From Campylobacter showae (GTDB lineage: Bacteria; Campylobacterota; Campylobacteria; Campylobacterales; Campylobacteraceae), in the NCBI RefSeq assembly GCF_004803815.1, contig NZ_CP012544.1:1550001-1614000 (forward strand): a stretch of 64,000 nucleotides of DNA. The letters are read 5' to 3'. The position numbers were made by a program, and so were the translations under genes. A model generated the notes under the pieces. The model was given only the letters and a program-made list of their open reading frames with translations, had not been told where the DNA came from and searched no databases. Positions 44,578 through 53,728 of this stretch are shown in pieces; positions within the stretch are counted from its first letter, which is position 1; the number at the start of each line of letters is the position of its first letter.

Positions 44578-45603
44578 AAATTCTCTCATATCAGCATCCC
44601 ATTTTCTTTTGTTTATGTGAAAAATTACACCATTATTAGGGTAAATGCCGATGTCAATCATTTTCTTTTTCTTATCATCTATCGACTTTGCTATTATGAA
44701 ACCGCCACTACGACGCGTTGCGGGCTTGATAATATCGGGCGCGCTAAAAACATCTTTTATTATATTTACAATATCCGCTTTACCGTCAAACATTTCAGGG
44801 TGCTTATTAAATAGATATTCCAAGCTACCTCGTATTTTGTCCGTCTTAAGCCCTATTCGACTCTTAATGCCTTTTGGTATATCAAAATGCTTAATATTTT
44901 CCTTTGAATATTCCCAAATCTTCTTTTTCTTGGCAAGTTCGCCCAAATCCAACACTCGCCCCTGCTGCGTTATCAAATCCCGCATAGTGATCTTGCCTTG
45001 CATAAATAGCTCGGCTCTGCCTTTGCCTAGCGTCTTTTCTATCGTTTCGGGGCTTTGAGTTTTTAGCCAGTCGTTAAACGTCATATCCTGCGGCACGTAG
45101 CCGTTCATACTTGACCTAGTGCGACCGCTTGCTTCGTCCATTCCCTCGATGCCTAGCTCGTCCCAGCTTTTAGTTACGGGTATTATGGTGCTACGACAAT
45201 TAAAATGAGTATTTACGCGCGGTTTGCGAAACGGGAAATTATGCCCGATGGGTTTGTAATCTTTATCCCAGATTAGGCCATCGTAGGCTCTGCATAGTTC
45301 TGACGTGCGAGTATCTAGCGTGGCTTGGTATTTGTAACATTTTATGACGTCGTCGTTTGCTTCAAAAAAGGCTTGGCGAATTTCGCTTACTATCGCGCCC
45401 GCTCCGGTTAGAGCGATAGCGGTAGCGTCGCGTTTATTTTTTTCTAAAACCTGCGCTATCCTTTGGGCTAACATCGGCGTAGTCTCGCCCAAACTCACGC
45501 CTATCTTTAGCTCGCGCTCTAGTCTCTTTTTCTGATCGGCGTTTAGCCCGTTGTTCCACGCTCTGACGGTCGCGCCACAATAAAGGCAATAAAACTTGCC
45601 CAC
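44560..45603 (-). CDS. Phage MuF-type minor head protein with C-terminal toxin-like domain, 5' truncated
   Basis: 347 residues from a GTG without ribosome site; an in-frame stop lies only 18 bases further up, next to the dnaX stop, so the gene's 5' end is lost. Residues about 60-145 match the MuF domain: LDTRTSELCRAYDG and THFNCRSTIIPV are its Cys/His signatures. The segment FNDWLKTQSPETIEKTLG follows. Residues about 225-347 are a separate basic domain (IKSRIGLKTDKIRG, RSGGFIIAKSIDD, ending KKGKQ) that resembles the PBECR-type nucleases fused to MuF in phage polymorphic toxins. No other phage gene is in the window, so this is an orphan remnant between rho and dnaX. Confidence 0.72.
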   Translation of the reverse strand: MGKFYCLYCGATVRAWNNGLNADQKKRLERELKIGVSLGETTPMLAQRIAQVLEKNKRDATAIALTGAGAIVSEIRQAFFEANDDVIKCYKYQATLDTRTSELCRAYDGLIWDKDYKPIGHNFPFRKPRVNTHFNCRSTIIPVTKSWDELGIEGMDEASGRTRSSMNGYVPQDMTFNDWLKTQSPETIEKTLGKGRAELFMQGKITMRDLITQQGRVLDLGELAKKKKIWEYSKENIKHFDIPKGIKSRIGLKTDKIRGSLEYLFNKHPEMFDGKADIVNIIKDVFSAPDIIKPATRRSGGFIIAKSIDDKKKKMIDIGIYPNNGVIFHINKRKWDADMREFKKGKQ

Positions 45604-45627
45604 GAATTTAGAGCTAAATCAAACGCC

Positions 45628-48123
45628 TTAAATTTCTAAAACTTCAGGCTCTCCAAACAGCCGCTTGGCTTCTTTTAAAACCGCTTGATTTTTTGCGGCT
45701 TTAGGATCGGTTTGGGTTTTTGCAGCCAAATTTGACGTATGAGTTTGGGCGTTCAAATTTGCCTCGCTTAAGGACGAGTCGTCAAAATTTTCTTCGCTTT
45801 GAAACTCGTCGCCGCTTAAATTTGACATATCTAAATCTTGTCTTACGTCGGCGTTTGCAGGCTCGCTTGCGTCTTGCTCAAAAAGGCCGTAGCCATAGTC
45901 CGCCGCTTCGCTAAACATCTCGCTCACATCATCAGGATCAAAGGGTGGCTCGCCAAATGTAGCCGTCTGCGGCGCGTGGTTTTGGTTAAATTTAGCTGTG
46001 GCGCTACTTGATTTTTGCTCCGTTTTTGCGGCGTTTTGACTCTCGAGTTGCCTTAGTTCATCATCTAAAAACGCCAGATCCGCCCTGGCTGCGATTCCGT
46101 CGTCGGTCTTAAATTTTAGTGAATACGCCTCATGAAAATCGTGCGTATCGTCGCGCATACTCTCAAAATCAGGCGCAAATTTAGGCTCGGCCGGTTGATT
46201 TAAATCCGTCTGCGAGTTTTGCGTGAAATTTGACTCGTTTTCGTTTAAATTTAAGGATGCGGTTTCGTCGCGGGGCGAGTCGCTATTGGTCTGCGCGCTA
46301 GGCGCCGAGTCGTTAGCCGTTTGAAAAGTACCCACCTGCGTTTGCGGCGTCAAATTTTGTGTTTGCTCACCCTGCTCGCTGCTTTCAAATTTGGCGTCTA
46401 AATTTTGCTCCGAGGGCGTAGCCGTCCTCTCCTCACTACCGTCCGAAAATAAATTCCCCGTCAAATTTGAGAGCTCTTGCGCTTGGTCGTTTTGGCTTAA
46501 ATTTTCCGGCGCGACGTCCGAGTCAAATTTGGAGCCAGCCTGGTTTGGCGCCACCTCATTGCTCTCAGATTTTGCCGCACCACCGCGCTCGTCATCCAAA
46601 TTTGCCGAGCCCTTTTGCTCTTGCGCCCCTACTTCGGGGCTTTGCTTGGGAGTTATCTTTATCTTTGCGCTCTCGCCAAAAAGACTTCGCAAGATCTGCA
46701 AAATCACCTTCGAACCCTCGCGAAGCCGCTTCTGATCCTCGCCCGCCGCGCTTGAAGCCAGACTCATACAGCCGTCCGAAAACTCCAAAAACTCTATGCA
46801 GTTTTTAAAACACTCGCCAAGATCAAAGCTGCGGTCGTAAATTTTGACCAAAAACGCCTCGTAAGCGGGATTTGGGGTTTTCGCGGCGCTGGTTTGGTCG
46901 CCCGGCTCCTGCGGCGTCTTGGCATTTAAATTTGCCGAGCCGGCTAGAGTCTGAGCGCTCAAATTTCGCCCCTGAGCCGCGCCGTTTTGCACAGCAGACT
47001 TAACCGCGTTTGACGCCGCGCGGGAGCCGCCAAAATCAGCTGTGCGCGCCTGCGAATCCGTAAATTTTTCCCTCGCGTCCACGGCTATCATCTCGTCGAT
47101 CGATTTTAGATTTATCGCCTCGATCATCATAAAAAGCATCACTCCAAGCACGAATCCGCCGTCGCTGCTGACGCTTAGCATCGAGCGCGCCTGCGAGAGG
47201 ATCCTAAAAAATCTCTCGTACAAAAGTAGCGAGTATTTCGGACTTTGCGCGAGGAAATTCGCCTTGAGATTGGCCGTTATCTCATCTATCACCATCTCGG
47301 CGTCATAGCTCTCCAGCTGCGCTATCGCCGCGCTCACGGCAGGTTTATCGCCGCTCATAACAAGCGCCAAGATCTCCTCTATGCGCTGCGGATCAAGTAG
47401 GCCAAGCATCTGCGCGACGGCACTTTGCGTGAGCTCGCCCTTGGCGTAGATGATGGCCTGATCTAGCAGCGTGAGAGTATCGCGCAGCGAGCCTGCGCCG
47501 CTACGAGCGAGGATCTCGAGGGCCTCTTTTTCGTGCGGGACGTTTTCGCGGTTTAGGATAAAATCAAGGTGCGCGACGACGTCCGGGCGCGAGATCTGAC
47601 GAAATCTAAAATGCTGTGTACGCGATAGCACCGTGGCGGGGAGCTTGAGCGGATCGGTCGTGGCTAGGATAAATTTGACGTAGGGCGGCGGCTCCTCGAG
47701 CGTCTTTAGTAGCGCGTTAAACGCGGGCGTGGAGAGCATATGCACCTCGTCGATGATAAAAATCTTAAAGCGCGCGATCGCAGGAGCGTACTTGGTCTGC
47801 TCGATGAGCCCCTTTATATCGTCGATACCGCGGTGGCTAGCCGCGTCCATCTCGATGATGTCGATGTGTCGGCCTTCGTTTGCGGCGATACAGTTGGCAC
47901 ACTGCTCGCAGGGCTGGCTGGTCGGGCCGTGATCGCAAACAAGCGCCTTTGAAAATATCCTAGCGCTCGAGGTCTTGCCGCTGCCGCGAAGTCCCGAAAA
48001 AAGGTAGGCGTGGGTTAGGCGGTTCTCGTCCAGAGCGTGCGTGAGGCTGGTGCTGACGGCCTCCTGGCCTACGAGCTCGCTAAAATTTCGCGGTCTATAT
48101 CTAAGCGCTAATGCTTGCAACAC
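45628..48123 (-). CDS. dnaX: DNA polymerase III gamma/tau subunit with long disordered tail
   Basis: 831 residues from a GTG with AAGGAAAAA before it. The clamp-loader ATPase occupies about 1-360: Walker A GLRGSGKT (44-51), zinc module C63/C72/C75/C78, DEVHML and the SRTQHFRF sensor. About 370-831 is a long Gln/Ser/Asn/Glu-rich tail with a short structured island (about 425-500). C. jejuni DnaX is near 510 residues, so the tail is about 300 residues longer. The tail's DNA holds at least fifteen AAATTT words. No frameshift signal for a gamma form was identified. The promoter box TAGAAT lies at 48152-48157. Confidence 0.93.
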   Translation of the reverse strand: MLQALALRYRPRNFSELVGQEAVSTSLTHALDENRLTHAYLFSGLRGSGKTSSARIFSKALVCDHGPTSQPCEQCANCIAANEGRHIDIIEMDAASHRGIDDIKGLIEQTKYAPAIARFKIFIIDEVHMLSTPAFNALLKTLEEPPPYVKFILATTDPLKLPATVLSRTQHFRFRQISRPDVVAHLDFILNRENVPHEKEALEILARSGAGSLRDTLTLLDQAIIYAKGELTQSAVAQMLGLLDPQRIEEILALVMSGDKPAVSAAIAQLESYDAEMVIDEITANLKANFLAQSPKYSLLLYERFFRILSQARSMLSVSSDGGFVLGVMLFMMIEAINLKSIDEMIAVDAREKFTDSQARTADFGGSRAASNAVKSAVQNGAAQGRNLSAQTLAGSANLNAKTPQEPGDQTSAAKTPNPAYEAFLVKIYDRSFDLGECFKNCIEFLEFSDGCMSLASSAAGEDQKRLREGSKVILQILRSLFGESAKIKITPKQSPEVGAQEQKGSANLDDERGGAAKSESNEVAPNQAGSKFDSDVAPENLSQNDQAQELSNLTGNLFSDGSEERTATPSEQNLDAKFESSEQGEQTQNLTPQTQVGTFQTANDSAPSAQTNSDSPRDETASLNLNENESNFTQNSQTDLNQPAEPKFAPDFESMRDDTHDFHEAYSLKFKTDDGIAARADLAFLDDELRQLESQNAAKTEQKSSSATAKFNQNHAPQTATFGEPPFDPDDVSEMFSEAADYGYGLFEQDASEPANADVRQDLDMSNLSGDEFQSEENFDDSSLSEANLNAQTHTSNLAAKTQTDPKAAKNQAVLKEAKRLFGEPEVLEI

Positions 48124-48151
48124 GGATTTTTCCTTAAATTTAAGATGTGAT

Positions 48152-48157
48152 ATTCTA
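48152..48157 (-). promoter_or_regulatory. -10 box of dnaX
   Basis: TAGAAT on the reverse strand, preceded by a run of eight A bases (AAAAAAAAGTAGAATATC), 28 bases before the GTG. Confidence 0.4.
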
Positions 48158-48415
48158 CTTTTTTTTGGATAAAAATTTAATATATTACGGCTCGGCGCAT
48201 CGCGGGACGGGATAAATTTCGGCGAGGAAATTTGCCTACAAGCACGAATTTATCGTGTGCGGGCGCTAGACGAGCAAGAGCGAAAATCGGGCCAGCATAT
48301 TTGACGCTTCCGCCTTTTTACTATCGCTGGACGGCGACAAATTTGAAGCCAAATTGCACTGCCCAAATTCCGCCAAATTTAGCTGCGAAGATTTTGGCAA
48401 TTTCGCGAATTTTGC

Positions 48416-48421
48416 TATAAT
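48416..48421 (+). promoter_or_regulatory. -10 box of the small lipoprotein gene
   Basis: TATAAT in TTTTGCTATAATCGCG, 32 bases before the ATG at 48454, with AAAAAAGGAAG as ribosome site. Confidence 0.65.
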
Positions 48422-48453
48422 CGCGCGGAAATGAAATTCAAAAAAGGAAGAAA

Positions 48454-48564
48454 ATGAGAAAAGTTATATTATGCGCGGTTGTTTTGGTATTTGGATTATT
48501 AGCTGCTGGTTGCGAGAGGAACGACTATCAGCACCCGATGTACCGCTCTACTAAAAATAAATAA
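48454..48564 (+). CDS. 36-residue lipoprotein
   Basis: A complete lipoprotein signal: MRKVILCAVV, hydrophobic core, lipobox LAAGC with Cys20, then a 16-residue mature peptide (CERNDYQHPMYRSTKNK). Promoter TATAAT at 48416 and AAGGAAG ribosome site support expression. The mature part is too short for a fold; tiny lipoproteins of this sort act as partners of envelope machines or as entericidin-like peptides in other bacteria, but no family is recognised. A hairpin GGCGG/CCGCC follows at about 48575. Confidence 0.7.
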   Translation: MRKVILCAVVLVFGLLAAGCERNDYQHPMYRSTKNK

Positions 48565-48572
48565 CCTAAAAT

Positions 48573-48592
48573 TTGGCGGTTTATCCGCCGCC
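48573..48592 (+). terminator. Possible terminator hairpin after the small lipoprotein
   Basis: GGCGG-TTTAT-CCGCC directly after the stop; the sequence that follows is only moderately T-rich (GCCTTAATCTT), so termination efficiency is doubtful. Confidence 0.4.
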
Positions 48593-48806
48593 TTAATCTT
48601 AAATTTATCTCATTGACGTTTTATAAATTTTCACATCTTTACTATCTTTTTTTATTTTATAAGGTATAGATTCGGATAAAATTTACTGTATAAAAATAGT
48701 AAGCAAAAGCGGCAAATTTTAGCAAACGAAACAGGTCAAATTTGACCCAGACGCTGCGCCTCAAATTTACCGCTCTAAACAAATGCGACCAAAGGGCTCA
48801 AATCGG

Positions 48807-49907
48807 CTACAGATCGCCAAACAGCGCTTTTAGATCCTTCGCGTTTTCGTCTTTGCTCTCACCTCTAGCGCCTAGCTCGTTTAGCTCGATCTCGTGACCC
48901 GTTAGCATGCTAGCTAGCCTGATATTTATGCCGCTTTTGCCGATAGCTTTGCTCTTTTGCTCGGTTACTAGGCTCACGACGGCCTTGTTGTCCTCGCCGA
49001 TTTTTACGGAGCTGATGATCGCCGGCGCCATCGCACGAGTGATGAGGATCGCAGGCTCGGCCGAATACTCGATCGCGTCGATATTTTCGCCGTTTAGCTC
49101 CTTTGTGACGGCGTTTATGCGCACGCCTTTGGTGCCCACTGTCGCGCCCACGGGATCAACGTTAGGCGAAGTTGCCACGAGGGCTACTTTAGCGCGTTCG
49201 CCCGGGATTCTAGCGCTAGCGGCGATCAGTACGAGGCCGTCTTTGATCTCGGGCACTTCGGCTTTTAGTAGGGCTTCTAGGAATTTTGGCGACGTGCGGC
49301 TTAGCTCGACCTTGATACCCATGGATTTATCGATATAGACGCTTTTTATGACGGCTTTTACGACGTCACCCGGTTTAAATTTCTCGCCTTTTATGCGGTT
49401 TTTGCGCGGCATCACGGCTCGCAGCTCGTCTATCTCGATGAATGTATTTTCATCGCTATCCACGCGCGTGACAGAGCCGAAAACCATGTGCCCTACCATG
49501 TCTTGATACTTTTGGAATATTTTTTCCTCCATCAGACGCTGGATGTGATACTCAAGCTCCTTGTGAAGCGTTTGTGCAGCGGTGCGGCCTAGGTTGTCGG
49601 TAGATAGCTCATAGGTTAGCTCATCACCGATCTCTACGCCAGAGTCCACTTTTTTGGCTTCGCTTATGCTTAAAAAGTGCTCGTTGTCCTCAGCCAAGCG
49701 CTCGTCGCCGTCTTCTACGACGGTGATTTTTTGATATAGATGAAGGGTCTTGGTCGCATTATCTATAACCGCGTCGTATTCGTAGTTTTCGCCGTAAATT
49801 TTCTTTGCGGTATTGATAATAGCTCTTATGACGCGCTCTTTTACGTCCTCGATTTCGAGCCCTTTTTCATTTGCGATAGATTCTATGATATCCGCTATTT
49901 TTTCCAT
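48807..49907 (-). CDS. nusA: Transcription termination/antitermination factor NusA
   Basis: 366 residues: N-terminal polymerase-binding domain (about 1-125), S1 domain (about 130-200, with MVGHMVFGSVTRVD), and two KH domains (about 205-345; the GKSGINIRLAS loop is the second KH motif). The acidic C-terminal repeats of E. coli NusA are absent, as usual in this class. ACGGAG lies before the ATG. It is divergent from the HP0268-like gene, as in C. jejuni. Confidence 0.94.
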   Translation of the reverse strand: MEKIADIIESIANEKGLEIEDVKERVIRAIINTAKKIYGENYEYDAVIDNATKTLHLYQKITVVEDGDERLAEDNEHFLSISEAKKVDSGVEIGDELTYELSTDNLGRTAAQTLHKELEYHIQRLMEEKIFQKYQDMVGHMVFGSVTRVDSDENTFIEIDELRAVMPRKNRIKGEKFKPGDVVKAVIKSVYIDKSMGIKVELSRTSPKFLEALLKAEVPEIKDGLVLIAASARIPGERAKVALVATSPNVDPVGATVGTKGVRINAVTKELNGENIDAIEYSAEPAILITRAMAPAIISSVKIGEDNKAVVSLVTEQKSKAIGKSGINIRLASMLTGHEIELNELGARGESKDENAKDLKALFGDL

Positions 49908-50055
49908 ATTATTTTTGCTCCGTTATTTAAATTTGGGGGAATTTTTGAGTTAGAGGGGTATTATACAAGCTTTATACTTTTAAGAAGTTTAATGCGTTTT
50001 TTATGATGAATTTGCTATATTCACAGATTAAATTAAAGATTTCAAAGGATTAAAA

Positions 50056-50298
50056 ATGGAGCTAAAACTCGCTAGAACGCAACTTGACGCCAAACCAAAA
50101 ACGATCTCTCTTGAAAAAATCGAAGCGGCATTTGCAAAAGATCCGCAACAAATTTTCTATTTCGACAGAGAAAACAGCCACAAACAACTCATCGCTTTGG
50201 TTGAATTTTTTGAGGAAAAAGGCCTTAGCGTCTATCACCGCACCGTAAAATACGGTCTCGACGAAAACGACTACATGTACGAGGTGCACATCCTTTGA
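50056..50298 (+). CDS. HP0268-family small nuclease-like protein
   Basis: 80 residues. It matches Helicobacter pylori HP0268 in length and pattern ([23 protein letters not shown], then [11 protein letters not shown]), a small alpha/beta protein reported to nick DNA and cut RNA with an Smr-like fold. The gene overlaps miaB by four bases (TTGA), the same adjacency as in H. pylori and C. jejuni. AAAGGA precedes the ATG, and TATATT at about 50014 is a likely -10 box. Confidence 0.8.
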   Translation: MELKLARTQLDAKPKTISLEKIEAAFAKDPQQIFYFDRENSHKQLIALVEFFEEKGLSVYHRTVKYGLDENDYMYEVHIL

Positions 50299-51605
50299 GC
50301 GCAGCGCAAAAAAAGCTCTTTATCCAGACTTTAGGCTGCGCGATGAACGTCCGCGACAGCGAGCACATCATCGCCGAACTCAAACAAAAAGAGGACTACG
50401 AGCTCACTCAGGACATCTCCGAAGCCGACCTTATCCTCATCAACACCTGCTCGGTGCGCGAAAAGCCCGTGCATAAGCTTTTTAGCGAGGTTGGCGGTTT
50501 TGAAAAAGTAAAAAAAGCGGGCGCCAAAATAGGCGTTTGCGGTTGCACGGCAAGCCATTTGGGAAGTGAAATTTTTAAACGAGCGCCTTACGTGGATTTC
50601 ATACTCGGTGCGAGAAACGTCAGTAAAATTTCAGCCGCCGTTAAGACGCCTAAATTTATCAGCACCGACATAAATCACGACGAGAGCGAGTATGCATTCG
50701 GCGAATTTCGCGGCTCGCCGTATAAAAGCTACATAAATATCTCGATCGGCTGCGATAAAAAATGCACCTACTGCATCGTTCCGCACACCAGAGGCGACGA
50801 GATCTCGATCCCTGCAAATTTGATCCTACGCGAAGTAAAAAAAGCCGCCGAGGGCGGAGCGAAGGAAATTTTCTTGCTCGGGCAAAACGTAAACAACTAC
50901 GGCAAGAGATTTTCAGGCACGCACGAGAAGATAGATTTTAGCGACTTGCTAGTAAAAATCAGCGAGATAGAGGGCGTCGAGCGCATACGATTTACCAGCC
51001 CGCATCCGCTCCATATGGACGATAAATTTTTAGAAATCTTTAGTCAAAATCCCAAAATTTGCAAATCCATGCACATGCCGCTTCAAAGCGGAAGCACCAA
51101 AGTCCTACGCGAGATGAAGCGCGGTTATACCAAAGAGTGGTTTTTAGACAGAGCCGGCAGGCTGCGCGCGATGTGCCCTGAGGTTAGCATTTCAACCGAC
51201 ATTATCGTGGCGTTTCCCAGCGAAACGGACGAGGAGTTTGAGGATACGATGGACGTGCTAGAAAAGGTGCGCTTCGAGCAAATTTTTAGCTTTAAGTATT
51301 CGCCTCGCCCGATGACTAAGGCGGCGGAATTTACCAATCAAATCCCCGAGGCCGTCGCAAGCGCTCGTCTAACCCGCCTACAAAGCCGCCACAACGAGAT
51401 TTTAGACGAAATCGTCGCGGCGCAAAAAGGCAAAATTTTCGACGTATATTTTGAGGAGCTTCGCGCAAACGGCGGCGTCGCCGGCAGGAGCTTTAATAAC
51501 TTCCTAGTTCAAGTCGCAGGCAGCGAAGAGCTGCTAGGCAAGACGCTAAAAGTGCGCGTGAACGACCCAAAGAGAATGGTGCTTTACGGTGAGCTTGTGG
51601 GCTAA
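50295..51605 (+). CDS. miaB: tRNA-2-methylthio-N6-dimethylallyladenosine synthase
   Basis: 436 residues from a TTG overlapping the previous stop. UPF0004 domain (about 8-115, Cys in TLGCAMN, NTCSVRE and CGCTAS bind one cluster), radical-SAM site CDKKCTYC and a C-terminal TRAM domain. The CAMN and VPHTRG motifs distinguish MiaB from RimO. It thiomethylates A37 of tRNAs reading UNN codons. Second gene of a four-gene operon. Confidence 0.94.
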   Translation: MSAAQKKLFIQTLGCAMNVRDSEHIIAELKQKEDYELTQDISEADLILINTCSVREKPVHKLFSEVGGFEKVKKAGAKIGVCGCTASHLGSEIFKRAPYVDFILGARNVSKISAAVKTPKFISTDINHDESEYAFGEFRGSPYKSYINISIGCDKKCTYCIVPHTRGDEISIPANLILREVKKAAEGGAKEIFLLGQNVNNYGKRFSGTHEKIDFSDLLVKISEIEGVERIRFTSPHPLHMDDKFLEIFSQNPKICKSMHMPLQSGSTKVLREMKRGYTKEWFLDRAGRLRAMCPEVSISTDIIVAFPSETDEEFEDTMDVLEKVRFEQIFSFKYSPRPMTKAAEFTNQIPEAVASARLTRLQSRHNEILDEIVAAQKGKIFDVYFEELRANGGVAGRSFNNFLVQVAGSEELLGKTLKVRVNDPKRMVLYGELVG

Positions 51606-52221
51606 ATTTAAACGAAGCGTTTTTATAAATTTAGCCCCGCGCATTATCTATTTTTTTATTTGGATTATATTTTTAACCTGCAAAAAAAGCTTTTCTAAGA
51701 CAAATTTGACGAACGAGCCCTGCGTCGTGCTATTTTGGCACGGCAGGCTTGCACTGATGAGCTTTGCCTACGTGCACTGGTGGGAAAACGGCCAAAATCC
51801 GCAAAGACGTGCCAAAGTCATAATAAGCGATCACAAAGACGGCGAGATCATCGCGCGCGTGATTTCGTTTTTCGGTATCGGTGCGATCAGGGGCAGTAGC
51901 TCAAAAGGCGCAGTGAAGGCCCTCGCGCAAAGCTTTAGAGAGCTAAAAAGCGGCACCGACGTCATCATCACCCCGGACGGCCCGCGCGGCCCCTATCACA
52001 GCGTCGCCGACGGAGCCGTCGTCATCGCGCAAAAGCAAAATGCGCAAATACAAATTTTAAACTACGAAGCGAGTAAATTTTGGCAGCTAAAAAGCTGGGA
52101 TAAGATGATAATCCCAAAGCCGTTTAGCGAGATTTCTTATACACTCTCGCCCCCTTTTAGCGTGACAGGCATGGAGCTAGAAGTCGCAAGAGAGCAGATA
52201 AAAAAGGAGATGGAAAAATGA
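51589..52221 (+). CDS. Lysophospholipid acyltransferase-like protein (DUF374)
   Basis: 210 residues from a GTG inside the end of miaB (17-base overlap). One N-terminal membrane segment, then [11 protein letters not shown] and the paired [12 protein letters not shown] and ITPDGPRGP motifs that define DUF374. Family members resemble lipid A and glycerophospholipid acyltransferases, and some replace lauroyl transfer in lipid A. The catalytic HxxxxD is present as HKDGEI only in degenerate form, so the activity is uncertain. Conserved next to miaB in C. jejuni and H. pylori. Confidence 0.82.
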   Translation: MSLWAKFKRSVFINLAPRIIYFFIWIIFLTCKKSFSKTNLTNEPCVVLFWHGRLALMSFAYVHWWENGQNPQRRAKVIISDHKDGEIIARVISFFGIGAIRGSSSKGAVKALAQSFRELKSGTDVIITPDGPRGPYHSVADGAVVIAQKQNAQIQILNYEASKFWQLKSWDKMIIPKPFSEISYTLSPPFSVTGMELEVAREQIKKEMEK

Positions 52222-52670
52222 GCTCAAAGACCGTTATTTTAATTATCGGAGCACTTTTGGCGGCTATTTTTGTCTCATTTGTTACGCTTAGTCCGTCTTA
52301 CAAAAACGCACTTGGAGCCAAATTTTACTACGAAATGGGTGATTACGAAACCGCCTATAAGCTCTCAAAATCAGCATACCATAAAGATATCTACAACAAA
52401 CTCGCTCACACCGTGATGGTGCAAAGCGAGATCTCGCAAAAATACGCCCTCTACATCGCTCGCTCAAACGGCTACCTAGAAAATATCCAAAAAATCAGCA
52501 AATCAGGCAAAGTAAGCAAAGTAAATTTAGACAAAATTCGCATGATGTGCGACATCGCCGTGAGCGACTATGCAGAGCTTAAGCCGTCAAATTTGACCGA
52601 TTCAGACCTACAAGAAGAAGCAAAACGAATAAAAGATAAATTTTTAACCCTACAAAAAGAACTGTTTTAA
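52218..52670 (+). CDS. Membrane-anchored protein of unknown function
   Basis: 150 residues. One N-terminal membrane segment (about 5-25, VILIIGALLAAIFVSFVTL) and a helical periplasmic part with a repeat-like beginning (YYEMGDYETAYKLSKSAYHKDIYN), suggestive of a tetratricopeptide helix pair. It overlaps the acyltransferase by four bases. A gene in the same place follows the DUF374 gene in C. jejuni. Function unknown. Confidence 0.75.
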   Translation: MSSKTVILIIGALLAAIFVSFVTLSPSYKNALGAKFYYEMGDYETAYKLSKSAYHKDIYNKLAHTVMVQSEISQKYALYIARSNGYLENIQKISKSGKVSKVNLDKIRMMCDIAVSDYAELKPSNLTDSDLQEEAKRIKDKFLTLQKELF

Positions 52671-52692
52671 CTCTATTTTATGGCTTTTTGGG

Positions 52693-52698
52693 TATGAT
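52693..52698 (+). promoter_or_regulatory. -10 box of the PilM/N/O-like operon
   Basis: TATGAT in TTTTTGGGTATGATAACG, 29 bases before the TTG at 52727; a TTTTTAGGAG ribosome site lies between. Confidence 0.55.
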
Positions 52699-52726
52699 AA
52701 CGCATCGTAATTTTTAGGAGAAATCT

Positions 52727-53728
52727 TTGCTGATACGTCGTTTTTTTAGCGTCTTATATCTTAGCGCCGTTATCCAGTCTAAAAAGTGCATATTTTACGG
52801 CGAAGCATACAAGGGTACAACTCTGATCAAAACGATAAAAAATGAATTTGACCTAGAAGAGTCCAGCAAAATCTCAGACAGAATAAAAGAGTATCTAAAA
52901 AATCTACAAAAAGAGTATAAATGGGTTTATCTCTCGCTGTTTTTTGACGCGCTCGAACAAGGCGCATTTGAGGCAAAAAATGCCGAAAATCTCGAAAAAT
53001 TAGGCATAAAGACAAAAGAGATAACCTGCATAAATCCTGCTAAAAATTGGCTGATCTATGCAAAACTTTCAGACGTTAAAGCCGCCGAGAGTAAATTTGG
53101 CGATACGGACATAGACGTACTTTATTCGCCCATAGTACTTATGCAAAAAGAGATCGAAAAACAAAAATTATCTACGGCAAAGACGCTTTTTATTTATGCC
53201 TGCAAAGAAATTTTCGCCATCTGCATTACATCGGGTAACGGCGCAAAATACGCCACGGTTTGTAAGCTAGATGAGGACGACGGCGACGAGAACGTCGAAT
53301 TTGATAAAGAAAACAGCGACGAGATAGATGATTTTATCACAAATGTAGACGAAAGCTTTAACAACATGGACGGTCTAGAAAATTTAGACGACATGTTAAA
53401 GACCGGCGATAGCCAAGAGGAGTTTGCCGACCTAGACTACGATATAAATATGCCAGAATCCACCGATGTAACCGCTTCGGTATCGATATTTGGACGCGAT
53501 ATGAGTATGTACCGGTATATATCGCTGGCGCTTAAAGAATTTTATTCAAATCCGCTTTATGAGGGCGATTTTATCGAAAACGTCGTGATATTTGACGCTA
53601 CGGAGAGGACGAGCGCTACGTTTTTACACTATCTAGAAAACGAACTCTTAGTAAAGACCGCCGTTTATCCCGTCGATACGCTAAAAACGATGACCGAGCT
53701 AATGAAAAAAGAGTTGGAAAATGACTAG
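52727..53728 (+). CDS. Possible PilM/GspL-like cytoplasmic protein
   Basis: 333 residues from a TTG with TAGGAG before it. No membrane segment of normal length, but two alpha/beta lobes around a very acidic linker (about 175-250, rich in Asp/Glu). It precedes a PilN-like and a PilO-like gene with eight-base overlaps, the order of the M-N-O inner-membrane platform of type IV pili and type II secretion. The M call rests on that order; no actin-like ATPase motif is evident, so it may be degenerate or a different cytoplasmic partner. Confidence 0.5.
   Translation: MLIRRFFSVLYLSAVIQSKKCIFYGEAYKGTTLIKTIKNEFDLEESSKISDRIKEYLKNLQKEYKWVYLSLFFDALEQGAFEAKNAENLEKLGIKTKEITCINPAKNWLIYAKLSDVKAAESKFGDTDIDVLYSPIVLMQKEIEKQKLSTAKTLFIYACKEIFAICITSGNGAKYATVCKLDEDDGDENVEFDKENSDEIDDFITNVDESFNNMDGLENLDDMLKTGDSQEEFADLDYDINMPESTDVTASVSIFGRDMSMYRYISLALKEFYSNPLYEGDFIENVVIFDATERTSATFLHYLENELLVKTAVYPVDTLKTMTELMKKELEND

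Larger units (their letters stand above)
48124..48453. other. 330-base gap with dnaX and lipoprotein promoters
   Basis: Holds TAGAAT for dnaX (reverse, 48152-48157) and TATAAT for the small lipoprotein (48416-48421). Between them, about 48260-48432 reads as an unbroken frame of protein-like composition (SIFDASAFLLSLDGDKF) without a start, possibly the remnant of a gene. No RNA gene recognised. Confidence 0.4.

Noticed and set aside
48255-48432. Open frame with protein-like composition before the small lipoprotein
   Set aside because: It has no start codon and begins at a stop; it may be decayed coding sequence, but the word-rich DNA can give such frames by chance.
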